Under the pieces are notes generated by a model. It did not search any database. It was not told the origin of the DNA and was given only the letters and a program-made list of their open reading frames with translations. From positions 2,099-43,232 of the forward strand of contig DCFZ01000061.1 of assembly GCA_002314455.1 (NCBI GenBank): a stretch of DNA of 41,134 nt, given 5' to 3'. The stretch comes from Lentisphaeria bacterium UBA1791. GTDB lineage: Bacteria > Verrucomicrobiota > Lentisphaeria > Victivallales > Victivallaceae. The position numbers and the translations under genes are program-made. Shown piece after piece: positions 15,344-25,163 of the stretch. How positions within the stretch are numbered: the stretch's first letter is position 1; each line of letters starts with the position of its first letter.

Positions 15344-18052
15344 ATGAAAAAATTATTGGGGATTTTAACGATTGCGCTCGGCGCCGTTCTGCTGACGGCG
15401 GGACCGCAGAAAATGCCGCCCACGATGGGCAAGAAAGGCCCCCTTGTTGTCGTCTTTCACGGCGGTCGTCCGTGGCGCGGCGCCGATTTGTGCAATATGC
15501 TCATCAAGGCGGGGTGCCGCGGCATCAACGCCAACGGCGCCTACCTCGACGGCTTCTGCGGCGCGACGATCAAGGTCAATATGACCGACAAAGTCGAACC
15601 TGAAGCCGCCGACGGCATTACGCCGGTGCTGAACAATTTGACCGGCAAAAAGCTCGTGATCTTTCAGGATATCCCGGCGGGCTTGATGGCGAAAATGCTG
15701 ACCGATGAACGCATCGCCCAGCTTCGCAAGTACGTCGAAGAGGGCGGCAACATCCTCTTTACGCTCGACTGCCCGACCGAAGTCGGCGATCTTTTGCCGC
15801 TTGTGATGGATGAGATGGAAGCGCCCGAGGGGACGCTTTTCGCCAACCGTCCGGATGGCGAAGTCTATTCGCTCTTTCCGGAAAAGATCCCCGTCTACCG
15901 CGCGTTTCACCGCGGCAAGGCGGTCGAAGGGGCGACCGTGTTGAGTATGATCCGCGACGAAAAGGGCAACGAGATCGCGCCTTTTCTCGTGCGTAAATCA
16001 ATCGGCAAAGGTACGGTCACGTTCCTCAATGCCGAGCTTGCCTACGCGTTGCAGTTGAGAGAATTTTCCAACTGGGCGTACGCCAAGGCGTTTTTCATCG
16101 CCGTCGTCGGCGACAGCGCCAAGATCAAGGTCAATCCCGATCTTTTCATCGTCAAGATGCAGGATATCCCCGAACGCAGGGAAGTGGGCGAAGTTTCCGT
16201 TTCCGCGCAACAGCCGAAAATCGGCGTGACGGAATGCACCGACGCGCCGAAAATCGAGGGCAAAACCGCGACCTTTGCCAACGGTTGCCGCTTGACGCTC
16301 GCCGACAACGGCAGCGTGAGCGTCGTTTTCCCCGGCAAGGCGGACGCGTTGATCCGCAACTACCGGATCCCCGAGATCAGCTATTCGACCGACCGCACGC
16401 TCTTTGACGATGCGACGGCGGAAGCGACCGACGCGGCGGCGGAAGTGACGCCCGCCGACATCAAGTGGCAGGTTTCCAACTTTGCCGTCGACGGCAAAAA
16501 CGTCGTCATCACCTATACCGCCAAGGAATCCGAAATGCGCTGGATCTTCACCGCCGGCAAACTCGATCTTGACGGCCGCGAATATTTCGGCTTCGCCGAC
16601 CGCATCGACGTGGTCAAGTGCCCGCTTTACATCAACAAGGTCGCTTTTACGTCGGAATTGACGCCGGAAAAACCGCTCTTTGCGCGCCGCAATTCCTGCT
16701 ATTCGCCGCCGCGCGGCTACAAGGAATTCGATATGACGGGCAAAAACGACGGCGATACTTCGGTTTGGAGCTACTTCGGCAGCGGCCAGCCGTTTGAACT
16801 GGTCGCCTGCGAGAACGGTTGTTTCCTCGGCAACATCGACGAGGCGGAATCCATCGAAGTTCGCATCGTCCGCAAGAAAGGTGAGAAATCCATCACGCGC
16901 ACCCGCCGTCACGGCTTCGGTCGCCTCCTCGCCCCCATCGCCAGCAAAAACTACTGGCACTGGTACAGCGTCGGCGCCGAACGCGGCCACAACGACTACC
17001 TCGCGATGTATCAGCTTCAGCGTCAACAGCTTCGCCGCAAGGCGGGGCTTTCTGAACTGCCCGCTTATCCCGGTTGTCACGCGACCCATCAGATCACCGC
17101 GGCGGAACAAAAAGAAGTGCAGCAGGCTGCCGCAAAGGCGGGCTACCGTTACTTCAAGTTGACGGGGTGCGAAGAGCCGGCGGACGTTTCCTACCGCGCC
17201 AAGCGCTTCCCGCTCGTTCGCGAATTGCGCGACCTGGGCATGCGTTCGCACATCTGGACGGCGGGCAGCTATGTCCAGGGCGACGGCGGCTGGATCTACA
17301 ACACTCACCCCGAGTGGTTCGTCCGCGACAAGGACGGCAAAATTTTCTGCTACGGCGGTACGCGCTACCCCGTGATCGACGTCAACAACGAGGAATACTA
17401 CAAGTGGTTCTGCGAACTTGCCAGGCCCGCGATCGAAGCCGGCATCGGCTGGGTCTACCGCGATATGGACGGCGCGGCGGCGAACTGCGTCAACTATGCG
17501 AAAAAGCAAAGTCCGCACGGCCTCGCATCGCAGATCAGGTTCTACCGCTTCTTCCACGACAACAACTGTCTCGTCGCGATCGAAGGAATGAATCCCCTGA
17601 CGCTCGACGAGTATTGGTACCGCCCCGAAAAGTACACGCCCTTTGCCGGCAATGAGTTCTGCCTCGTGGGGAGCGTGCCGAGCGCGAATTTCTACGAAGG
17701 ATTGGAATTGGATTTCTTCCGCACGGGTATGTACGGCTGCTTCCCCCGGACGGAACTTTCCGGCTACACCTTCCAGTTCGACCGCGTCAAGGACGAAGTC
17801 GTGCGCGCCAACCGCATGGTGAGTCTGGTGCCGAAATTCAACGAGATTCTCGATCACGTCGGAATGCCCTATATCCGCGAAACGGAATTCGGTACGACGT
17901 GGATCAGCGACAAGGGCGGCGCTCTCCTTTTTTGGAATCCCGCCAAAAAAGTGACCGTCGATCTTCCCGCCGGCTGGCAGATTCGCGGCGTCGAAGGCAA
18001 CGTCCTCACCGACGTCAAAGCCGATTCAATCTACATTTTGGAAAAGAAATAA
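15344..18052 (+). CDS. Secreted putative glycoside hydrolase with N-terminal GATase/ThuA-like domain
   Basis: A 902-residue exported protein. Residues 1-20 (MKKLLGILTIALGAVLLTAG) are a signal peptide. Residues ~30-290 look like a flavodoxin/glutamine-amidotransferase-like domain (GPLVVVFHGGRPW, YVEEGGNILFTLDCP) as found beside beta-galactosidase trimerisation domains. A beta-rich middle follows. Residues ~550-850 resemble an alpha-galactosidase-like TIM barrel (YRYFKLTGCEEPAD, SHIWTAGSY, HPEWFVRDKDGKIF, WVYRDMDGA), then a C-terminal beta domain. Catalytic acids cannot be assigned; Asp in YRDMDGA is a candidate. AAAGGAGAA precedes ATG 15344. It lies 28 bp after the exonuclease stop. The family is not one I can name with confidence. 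Confidence 0.65.
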   Translation: MKKLLGILTIALGAVLLTAGPQKMPPTMGKKGPLVVVFHGGRPWRGADLCNMLIKAGCRGINANGAYLDGFCGATIKVNMTDKVEPEAADGITPVLNNLTGKKLVIFQDIPAGLMAKMLTDERIAQLRKYVEEGGNILFTLDCPTEVGDLLPLVMDEMEAPEGTLFANRPDGEVYSLFPEKIPVYRAFHRGKAVEGATVLSMIRDEKGNEIAPFLVRKSIGKGTVTFLNAELAYALQLREFSNWAYAKAFFIAVVGDSAKIKVNPDLFIVKMQDIPERREVGEVSVSAQQPKIGVTECTDAPKIEGKTATFANGCRLTLADNGSVSVVFPGKADALIRNYRIPEISYSTDRTLFDDATAEATDAAAEVTPADIKWQVSNFAVDGKNVVITYTAKESEMRWIFTAGKLDLDGREYFGFADRIDVVKCPLYINKVAFTSELTPEKPLFARRNSCYSPPRGYKEFDMTGKNDGDTSVWSYFGSGQPFELVACENGCFLGNIDEAESIEVRIVRKKGEKSITRTRRHGFGRLLAPIASKNYWHWYSVGAERGHNDYLAMYQLQRQQLRRKAGLSELPAYPGCHATHQITAAEQKEVQQAAAKAGYRYFKLTGCEEPADVSYRAKRFPLVRELRDLGMRSHIWTAGSYVQGDGGWIYNTHPEWFVRDKDGKIFCYGGTRYPVIDVNNEEYYKWFCELARPAIEAGIGWVYRDMDGAAANCVNYAKKQSPHGLASQIRFYRFFHDNNCLVAIEGMNPLTLDEYWYRPEKYTPFAGNEFCLVGSVPSANFYEGLELDFFRTGMYGCFPRTELSGYTFQFDRVKDEVVRANRMVSLVPKFNEILDHVGMPYIRETEFGTTWISDKGGALLFWNPAKKVTVDLPAGWQIRGVEGNVLTDVKADSIYILEKK

Positions 18053-18071
18053 ACGATCATTTTTCCATCAA

Positions 18072-18115
18072 AGGGCTGTTGCTTGCCGGTCAAGGTTTTG
18101 CAACAGCCCCTTTTT
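18072..18115 (+). terminator. Intrinsic terminator, copy A of the dispersed GGGCTGTTGC hairpin
   Basis: GGGCTGTTGC (18073-18082) pairs with GCAACAGCCC (18100-18109) around a 17-nt loop TTGCCGGTCAAGGTTTT, then C and TTTTT. It ends the secreted hydrolase transcript. Stem and loop recur at 23.1 and 29.4 kb. Confidence 0.88.
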
Positions 18116-18202
18116 GTTGGTCGGGCAAAACTGCGGACGAAACGCCCCCGTCCCCTTGAATCTTGTACTCGCTATGGGCAATGCAAAATATTGTAGTTTT
18201 GT

Positions 18203-18231
18203 TTGTATTTTAAAAAGGGACAGCGTATATT
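18203..18231 (+). promoter_or_regulatory. Promoter of the Sel1-repeat gene
   Basis: TTGTAT (18203-18208), a 17-bp spacer and TATATT (18226-18231), leaving a leader of about 34 nt before ATG 18272. Confidence 0.6.
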
Positions 18232-18271
18232 GTAATATTATGAACCCACCACCGCAAACGAGGAGGGAAAT

Positions 18272-19240
18272 ATGTTTGGGCGGAAAAAAAGAAATCTGAT
18301 CATTTGCTTTGGATTAGCATTCGCAATGTGTGTTGCCGAAAGTTATGGTAAAGATGATGCGGGTGGAAAATCCTCGCCACAGATCTCACAATCGCAGTTC
18401 CTCGCATATAAAAAAGCGGCGGAGCAGGGATTAGCCGATGCGCAGAATAATCTCGGCGGATGCTATCATTTTGGCTACGGCGTCGACAAGGACTACACGC
18501 AGGCGGTCTACTGGTACCGCAAGGCGGCGGAGCAAGGTGATGCCGCGGCGCAAAATAATCTCGGCGTATGCTATGCGCAAGGCGAAGGCGTCGCACAGGA
18601 CTATAAACAAGCGGCTTATTGGTGGCGCAAGGCGGCGGAGCAAGGATTCGTCCAAGCGCAGTACAATCTCAGCGTATGCTATGAAAATGGCTACGGCGTC
18701 GACAAGGACGACACACAAGCGGTTTACTGGGTTCGAAAAGCGGCGGAGCAAGGCGATGCCGAGGCGCAGTTCTATCTCGGATTATGCCATATGAATGGCG
18801 CAGGCGTCGCAAAAGATATGACGCAAGCAGCTTATTGGTACCGCAAGGCGGCGGAGCAAGGATTAACCGAGGCGCAGTACAATCTCGGCAAATGCTATAT
18901 GAAAGGCGAAGGCGTCGACAAGGACGACACGCAAGCAGCTTATTGGTACCGCAAGGCGGCGGAGCAAGGTGATGCCAATGCGCAGTGCAATTTCGGCAAA
19001 TGTTATCATTTTGGCTACGGCGTCGACAAGGACGACACACAAGCGGTCTACTGGTACCGCAAGGCGGCGGAGCAAGGTCATGCCAAGGCGCAGTGCATTC
19101 TTGGAGCATGCTATCACTACGGCTACGGCGTCGACAAGGACTACACGCAGGCGGCCTATTGGTTCCGCAAGGCGGCAGAGCAAGGTGATGCTCTAGCGCA
19201 ACAAGCATTGGAAGCGCTCAAAAAAGAGGAAAAACTGTAA
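18272..19240 (+). CDS. Secreted Sel1-repeat (TPR-like) protein
   Basis: A 322-residue protein with a basic N-terminus and hydrophobic signal segment (NLIICFGLAFAMCVAES), so it is exported, probably to the periplasm. From residue 49 it is built of seven 36-residue Sel1 units plus a partial eighth; each carries the signature AAEQG..AQ..LG.CY..G.GV.KD..QA.YWYRK. Sel1 arrays form alpha-alpha superhelices that bind other proteins; no partner can be named. AGGAGGG lies just before ATG 18272. It has its own promoter and terminator and so is monocistronic. Confidence 0.92.
   Translation: MFGRKKRNLIICFGLAFAMCVAESYGKDDAGGKSSPQISQSQFLAYKKAAEQGLADAQNNLGGCYHFGYGVDKDYTQAVYWYRKAAEQGDAAAQNNLGVCYAQGEGVAQDYKQAAYWWRKAAEQGFVQAQYNLSVCYENGYGVDKDDTQAVYWVRKAAEQGDAEAQFYLGLCHMNGAGVAKDMTQAAYWYRKAAEQGLTEAQYNLGKCYMKGEGVDKDDTQAAYWYRKAAEQGDANAQCNFGKCYHFGYGVDKDDTQAVYWYRKAAEQGHAKAQCILGACYHYGYGVDKDYTQAAYWFRKAAEQGDALAQQALEALKKEEKL
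18416..19171 (+). repeat. Seven tandem 108-bp repeats encoding Sel1 units
   Basis: Exact 108-bp periodicity; each unit starts at the GCGGCGGAGCA (AAEQ) codons. Some adjacent units share long identical runs, for example around GGCTACGGCGTCGACAAGGA, so unit number could change by recombination. Confidence 0.9.
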
Positions 19241-19264
19241 TTCCCCGGGCGGAAAGCAAGACGA

Positions 19265-19296
19265 GGGGCTGTTGGATAGGCAACAGCCCCTTTTTT
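19265..19296 (+). terminator. Intrinsic terminator of the Sel1 gene (short-loop relative of the dispersed hairpin)
   Basis: GGGGCTGTTG (19265-19274) and CAACAGCCCC (19281-19290) form a 10-bp stem around GATAGG, followed by six T. The T-tract overlaps the stop codon of the convergent gene. The stem is the same as in copies A, C and D but the long loop is missing. Confidence 0.9.
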
Positions 19297-20251
19297 AACG
19301 ATAATTGATTCCGATCTTGCCTTGCAACAGCAAGTCGATGCCGATTACGATGCGCAGCGTCCGGTTGTACATATCGGCGGGAAGCATCGCAAAGGCGAGA
19401 AATTCGCGGTCGCTTTTGCCGAGATCAGCGGGCACCGTCATCTTTTGCACCGGCAATCCCAAGGCGAAGTCGCGCCGCAAATCCTGATAGCGGCTGGCGA
19501 TCAGCTTGCGCACGAGATCACGGTTGAGATTGTCGACGGCGGTGACGCGGTGGTCGCTCCAGCGCGCGATCTCTTTTTCAAAGTTGGAATCATCCAGAAG
19601 ATTGGAAACAAGCATATAGTCGCCGTCGAGCGCGAACGCGAATCCCGTCACATAGACGTCGCGCGTCGGAAATTGCGCGGCGAGCGCTTCAAAGTTTTGA
19701 GCGTCCAGCTCGCCGCGGCGCTTGAGCAAGACCAGCGTTTTTGCCGAGTCCGCCAATATCCGGATGGAACCGAAATAACTGACGATGCTTACCGGGTAGC
19801 GAAGCGTTTTTTTGCCGATCGCGATCGCCTGCGAAAGATTTTCGACCGCCTTGTGCGGTTCCTCGATCGACTGCAAAAGCAACATATTCGCCGCGAAGCG
19901 CCACGTCGGCAAGTAGCCGCAGGGGGAATTATAGGAAAGTTTCTCCCGTTCCGGGAAAGCGACTTCCGGCGATTTCAAAAAGCATGCGCCGAGCGTTTGC
20001 ACCTCTTTTTGGTGACGGTTCCAAAGTGCGGAAAAATCCTGGGAAACATCCGCGCCTTTGTAAGCGCGCGACAACAAACGGGTCGTTTCCTCGACGAGCA
20101 CCATTTCCGCCTCTTTTTTTTCTGTCGGATTGACTGCGGCAAACGCTTTGCAGCACTCCGGCGGGATCACGAGATCGGCAAACAGCGTATCGGCGGCAAA
20201 AAGCGGAAAACTCGCGCCGAGCGCGACGAAAAACAGCGAAAGTTTTTTCAT
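19295..20251 (-). CDS. Secreted protein of unknown function
   Basis: A 318-residue protein with a clear signal peptide (MKKLSLFFVALGASFPLFA, cleavage expected before ADTLF). The mature part is mostly alpha-helical, with regions such as HKAVENLSQAIAIGKK and RILADSAKTLVLLKRRGEL that look like irregular TPR-type helices, and three cysteines beyond the signal (ECC near 33-34 and one in GACFL). I do not recognise a family. AAGGA lies 8 nt before ATG 20251 and a good promoter is present. It converges on the Sel1 gene, another exported helical-repeat protein, but nothing shows that they work together. Confidence 0.7.
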   Translation of the reverse strand: MKKLSLFFVALGASFPLFAADTLFADLVIPPECCKAFAAVNPTEKKEAEMVLVEETTRLLSRAYKGADVSQDFSALWNRHQKEVQTLGACFLKSPEVAFPEREKLSYNSPCGYLPTWRFAANMLLLQSIEEPHKAVENLSQAIAIGKKTLRYPVSIVSYFGSIRILADSAKTLVLLKRRGELDAQNFEALAAQFPTRDVYVTGFAFALDGDYMLVSNLLDDSNFEKEIARWSDHRVTAVDNLNRDLVRKLIASRYQDLRRDFALGLPVQKMTVPADLGKSDREFLAFAMLPADMYNRTLRIVIGIDLLLQGKIGINYR

Positions 20252-20274
20252 GATGACATCCTTTTTTGCGATAT

Positions 20275-20303
20275 ATTATATACAATAATGCAAAAAAGAT
20301 CAA
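20275..20303 (-). promoter_or_regulatory. Promoter of the secreted unknown-function gene
   Basis: Minus-strand TTGATC (20303-20298), 17-bp spacer, TATAAT (20280-20275); the leader is about 17 nt. Confidence 0.7.
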
Positions 20304-20361
20304 AGTCAATTTTTTATCCCATTTTTTTTGCCGTTTTTTCCGCAAAGTGCCGCAGTAAAAC

Positions 20362-20390
20362 TTGAAAAAAAATTTCTTCGGCGTTATAGT
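20362..20390 (+). promoter_or_regulatory. Promoter of the EIIA-CBS / transporter operon
   Basis: TTGAAA (20362-20367), 17-bp spacer, TATAGT (20385-20390). ATAGT-N7-ACTAT (20386-20402) is an inverted repeat that starts inside the -10 box and could be a binding site. Confidence 0.65.
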
Positions 20391-20444
20391 AACTGAAACT
20401 ATCATTATCCATGTTGAAGTGCAACCCATTCAGGAGGCGCCGCG

Positions 20445-21365
20445 ATGCCGGAAACGAAGGATCTTTTTCACAAATATTTGTTTGCCAACAACATCCGTTG
20501 CAATATGACGGCGGCCAACAGCATTGAAGTGCTTCAGGAATTGCTCCATATGCTCAAGCGCCACGTCCCGACGATGGATGTGGAAAAGGCGACGCACGAA
20601 GTGCTCGCCCGCGAGGAGATCTTTCCGACGATCATCAGCGACGGGCTTGCCGTGCCGCACGCCCGGCTCGACGAGATCGTGGAACCGCTGGTCGCGATGG
20701 CGATCCTGCCCGACAGCGTTCCGTTTGATGCGCAGGGTACGCGCGTCAAGGTGGTGATCCTGTTGCTGACGCCGATGGCGGAACCCAATTTGCACATCCA
20801 GCTCATTTCCGGGCTTGCAAACACGTTTCTGAAAGCGGACAGCGTCGAACGGCTCGCCGCGCTTTCCACGCCGGCGGCGGTGTTGCAATTTTTCCACGGC
20901 AACAACGTCGAGCTTTCTCCCCGTCTGACTGCCGCCGACATGATGCGCCCCCCGGCGCACGTGCTCAAAGAGACCGACTCCATCCAGCAGGCGATCGCAA
21001 AACTTACCACCAGCCGCAGCGAAGAATTGCCGGTGATCGACAAGGACGGCGATCTGCGCGGTGTTTTCGGGCTGAATGAATTGCTCAAATTCACGTTGCC
21101 GGAGCACCTCTTGTGGATGGAGGATCTGACCCCGATCGACCGTTTCCAGCCCTTCGCCGATCTGCTGAAAACGGCGTCCGACACCAAAGTCGCCGACGTG
21201 ATGCGCGAAGAATATCTGGCGGTACCGCAAACGCTCCCGGCGATCCAGCTGGCGAAACTTTTCATCGTTCATCCGGTGCGGCAGATGATCATTACCGATG
21301 ACGCCGGAAAACTTGCCGGCATCGTCGAACTCAAGGATTTCTGCGGTAAACTTTTCTGGGATTGA
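20445..21365 (+). CDS. PTS EIIA (type 2, nitrogen/fructose-like) fused to a CBS pair
   Basis: A 306-residue cytosolic protein. Residues ~10-150 form a type-2 EIIA domain with the phosphoacceptor motif ISDGLAVPHAR (His72). Residues ~165-300 form two CBS motifs (VLKETDSIQQAIAKLTTS..LPVIDKDG; LAVPQTLPAIQLAKLF..QMIITDDAG), which in other proteins bind adenine nucleotides. No sugar-binding EIIB or EIIC is encoded nearby; the next gene, 29 bp on, is an ion transporter. It is therefore probably a regulator integrating PTS phosphate flow and energy charge (inference). AGGAGG is 7 nt before ATG 20445. Confidence 0.88.
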   Translation: MPETKDLFHKYLFANNIRCNMTAANSIEVLQELLHMLKRHVPTMDVEKATHEVLAREEIFPTIISDGLAVPHARLDEIVEPLVAMAILPDSVPFDAQGTRVKVVILLLTPMAEPNLHIQLISGLANTFLKADSVERLAALSTPAAVLQFFHGNNVELSPRLTAADMMRPPAHVLKETDSIQQAIAKLTTSRSEELPVIDKDGDLRGVFGLNELLKFTLPEHLLWMEDLTPIDRFQPFADLLKTASDTKVADVMREEYLAVPQTLPAIQLAKLFIVHPVRQMIITDDAGKLAGIVELKDFCGKLFWD

Positions 21366-21394
21366 GCTTCATTCAGCAATAAAGGATATTGACC

Positions 21395-23098
21395 ATGTCG
21401 GAAGAAACCACTCAAACGTTGTCGCTCAAGGCGATGATCGGCCGCTTCGCCATTTTGCTCGGTGCCGGATTTCTCGTCGGGTTCGGCGGCAAAGCCGTCG
21501 GGCTGGAAGTTCATCAGGCGGTCGCCTGCGCCGTTTTCATCTCGATCATTTTCGGAACGCTCTTTTTCTGGACCTTCCGCTTGGCGATCGCCTTTCTCGG
21601 ATTGGCGGTGCTGATTTTCACCAATTCGCTCAACATCCCGCAATTTGTCAGTTCATCGTCGCTGGAGGTCATTCTTTTCCTCGTCGGTATGATGGTCATC
21701 GTCGGCGCATTGCGCGACCTCGGCTTTTTTACCTGGATCGTCCAGCTGATCGTTTCCATTCCCCGGCTGACCGGGATCAAATTCGTCGCGGTGACGAGCT
21801 TCGCCGCGGCGTTGCTCGCGTGCGCGGTCGACGAAGTCACCAGCATCATTTTCATCTCGACGCTGATCTTTCAGGTCTGCGACCGCTTGAAGATCCGCCC
21901 GACGCCCTACATCGTCATCGCCGTTTTGGCGACCAATATCGGCAGTTCCGGCACGATGATGGGCAACCCGGTCGGCATCTACATCGGCACCAAAGGCGGA
22001 TTGACCTTTGGCGATTTCATGATCTGGGCTTTCCCGATCATGCTGGTCACATTGACGGCGGTGATCGCGCTTTTGCTCTTTCACTTCCGCAAGGAACTCG
22101 CCAACTTTGACGTACAGCTCAAAGACCGCCTCAGTCAGGGGCTGACCATTGCGCCGGCGGTGCACGTGCCTTACAAGCGCGGCTTGATCCTGATTATTTT
22201 CACCATCTGCGCGATCGCTTCGCACCACGCGCTCGAGGAGCTTTTTCACCTTTCCAAAAACAGCGTATTATTGATCACGCCGCTCATCTGTGCCGGAATC
22301 GTGATGATTCTCAAGCCCAACCGCGCCCGGCACTACGTCGAGCACGAAGTCGACTGGTGGACGTTGCTCTTTTTCATGTTGCTCTTTGCCGTCGCCGGAA
22401 CCCTTGAATACACCCACGTCGATCAGGTGATGGCAAAGGCGTTTTCCGGCGTCTGCGGCGGTTCGAGTCTGGTGCTGATCCCCTTCATCTTCGCCGTTTC
22501 CGCGCTCGGTTCGGCGCTGGTGGACAACGTGATTTTCGTTGCGGCATTCAGCCCGATCATCGAACAGCTTTCGGTTGCATCCAAGGATCTGCCGCTCTGG
22601 TGGGCGCTTCTTTTCGGCGCCTGTTTCGGCGGCAACATCACGATGATCGGCAGTACCGCCAACATCGTGGCATTGGGCATGCTCGAAAAACGCGCGGGTG
22701 ACCACGTCTCCTTTTTCGGCTGGCTGAAAGTCGGCTTGCTCTGCACGATCGTTTCGGGGGTCATCTGCACCGGATGTCTGTTGCTGTTGAATCCCTTGAT
22801 GCCCGATCGCGCCTCGGAGCCGACGTTTGAACAGCTTGCCAGATCCACGGGACGCTCGTTTGACCGCAAACAGGTCATCCTCAAGGGGCGCGCCGACGTG
22901 ACGCCGGCAGGGAAATTCGTCACCGACGGCAAAGCGGCGATCCGCCTCGACGTGCCCGCCGCATTGGAAGAAAAATTTGCCGCAGCCGTCAAATCGGCGG
23001 CGAACTACCGCTTTGAAGGCAAACTCTCGACCGACAAGGCGAGCAAAGACGATTATCCGCACGTGCTCACGGTGGAAAAGATCGAAGTCGGTCAATAA
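21395..23098 (+). CDS. ArsB/NhaD-type (ion transporter superfamily) permease with soluble C-terminal tail
   Basis: A 567-residue inner-membrane protein with about 11-12 hydrophobic segments and the two inverted-repeat signatures of the IT superfamily: NIGSSGTMMGNPVGI in the first half and GGNITMIGSTANIVA in the second. These are typical of NhaD Na+/H+ antiporters and ArsB/SLC13-like permeases; the ion cannot be fixed from sequence. Residues ~475-567 are a soluble tail of about 90 residues (RADVTPAGKFV...) that I do not recognise. The start is taken as ATG 21395 with AAAGGA 8 nt upstream, rather than the TTG two codons earlier. It is co-transcribed with the EIIA-CBS gene. Confidence 0.85.
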   Translation: MSEETTQTLSLKAMIGRFAILLGAGFLVGFGGKAVGLEVHQAVACAVFISIIFGTLFFWTFRLAIAFLGLAVLIFTNSLNIPQFVSSSSLEVILFLVGMMVIVGALRDLGFFTWIVQLIVSIPRLTGIKFVAVTSFAAALLACAVDEVTSIIFISTLIFQVCDRLKIRPTPYIVIAVLATNIGSSGTMMGNPVGIYIGTKGGLTFGDFMIWAFPIMLVTLTAVIALLLFHFRKELANFDVQLKDRLSQGLTIAPAVHVPYKRGLILIIFTICAIASHHALEELFHLSKNSVLLITPLICAGIVMILKPNRARHYVEHEVDWWTLLFFMLLFAVAGTLEYTHVDQVMAKAFSGVCGGSSLVLIPFIFAVSALGSALVDNVIFVAAFSPIIEQLSVASKDLPLWWALLFGACFGGNITMIGSTANIVALGMLEKRAGDHVSFFGWLKVGLLCTIVSGVICTGCLLLLNPLMPDRASEPTFEQLARSTGRSFDRKQVILKGRADVTPAGKFVTDGKAAIRLDVPAALEEKFAAAVKSAANYRFEGKLSTDKASKDDYPHVLTVEKIEVGQ

Positions 23099-23110
23099 GT
23101 CCACTCACAC

Positions 23111-23156
23111 AAAAAAAGGGGCTGTTGCAAGACCTTGACCGGCAAGCAACAGCCCC
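23111..23156 (-). terminator. Intrinsic terminator of the coaE-rho-ftsB operon, copy C of the dispersed hairpin
   Basis: In minus-strand direction GGGGCTGTTGC, loop TTGCCGGTCAAGGTCTT, GCAACAGCCCC, then seven T. The loop differs from copy A by a single base. It also lies 12 bp after the plus-strand transporter stop, but in that direction no T-tract follows. Confidence 0.88.
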
Positions 23157-23175
23157 TGATCATATATTTGACCGG

Positions 23176-23481
23176 TTACTTCTGCTCGGTATAGCGCAAG
23201 GTGGTTTCACCGGTTCTTCCCTGATTGAACTTTTCGCGGGCAACCTTTTCCACCTCGGAGGGACTTTTTTCCAGTCCGTACACGGTGCGCTGTTTCTGCA
23301 AAAGTTCGGCCTCAAGTTTCGTGCGTTCCGCCTTTAAACTGGCGTATTCGTCGCGCCGTTTGCAGTACTCCCGGTAGACCGGCAACAAGAGAAAAAAGGA
23401 GCCGATCACGATGATCGCAATCAATACCCACAGCCAAAGTCCGGAACCGGACGATCTTTTTTCCAATATGCCGCCGACCAT
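23176..23481 (-). CDS. FtsB/DivIC-family septum formation initiator
   Basis: A 101-residue bitopic protein: a short cytosolic N-terminus, one membrane helix (about residues 15-36, LWLWVLIAIIVIGSFFLLL), then a periplasmic coiled coil (residues ~37-75, with KRRDEYASLKAERTKLEAEL) and the conserved EKVAREKFN region of the DivIC family. FtsB/DivIC joins FtsL and FtsQ/DivIB in the divisome. Its start is 9 bp after the rho stop, with the GAGG that serves as ribosome site overlapping that stop. It is the last gene before a strong terminator. Confidence 0.85.
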   Translation of the reverse strand: MVGGILEKRSSGSGLWLWVLIAIIVIGSFFLLLPVYREYCKRRDEYASLKAERTKLEAELLQKQRTVYGLEKSPSEVEKVAREKFNQGRTGETTLRYTEQK

Positions 23482-23489
23482 AAGTTACC

Positions 23490-25148
<1,659 letters not shown>

Positions 25149-25163
25149 CTTGATATACCCGTT

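Noticed and set aside
18416..19171. Tandem repeats read as a CRISPR array
   Set aside because: They are 108-bp coding repeats in one frame without spacers.
23111..23156. Hairpin copy C as terminator for the plus-strand transporter gene
   Set aside because: The plus strand lacks a T-tract after the stem; the seven T lie on the minus-strand side. Some two-way action remains possible.
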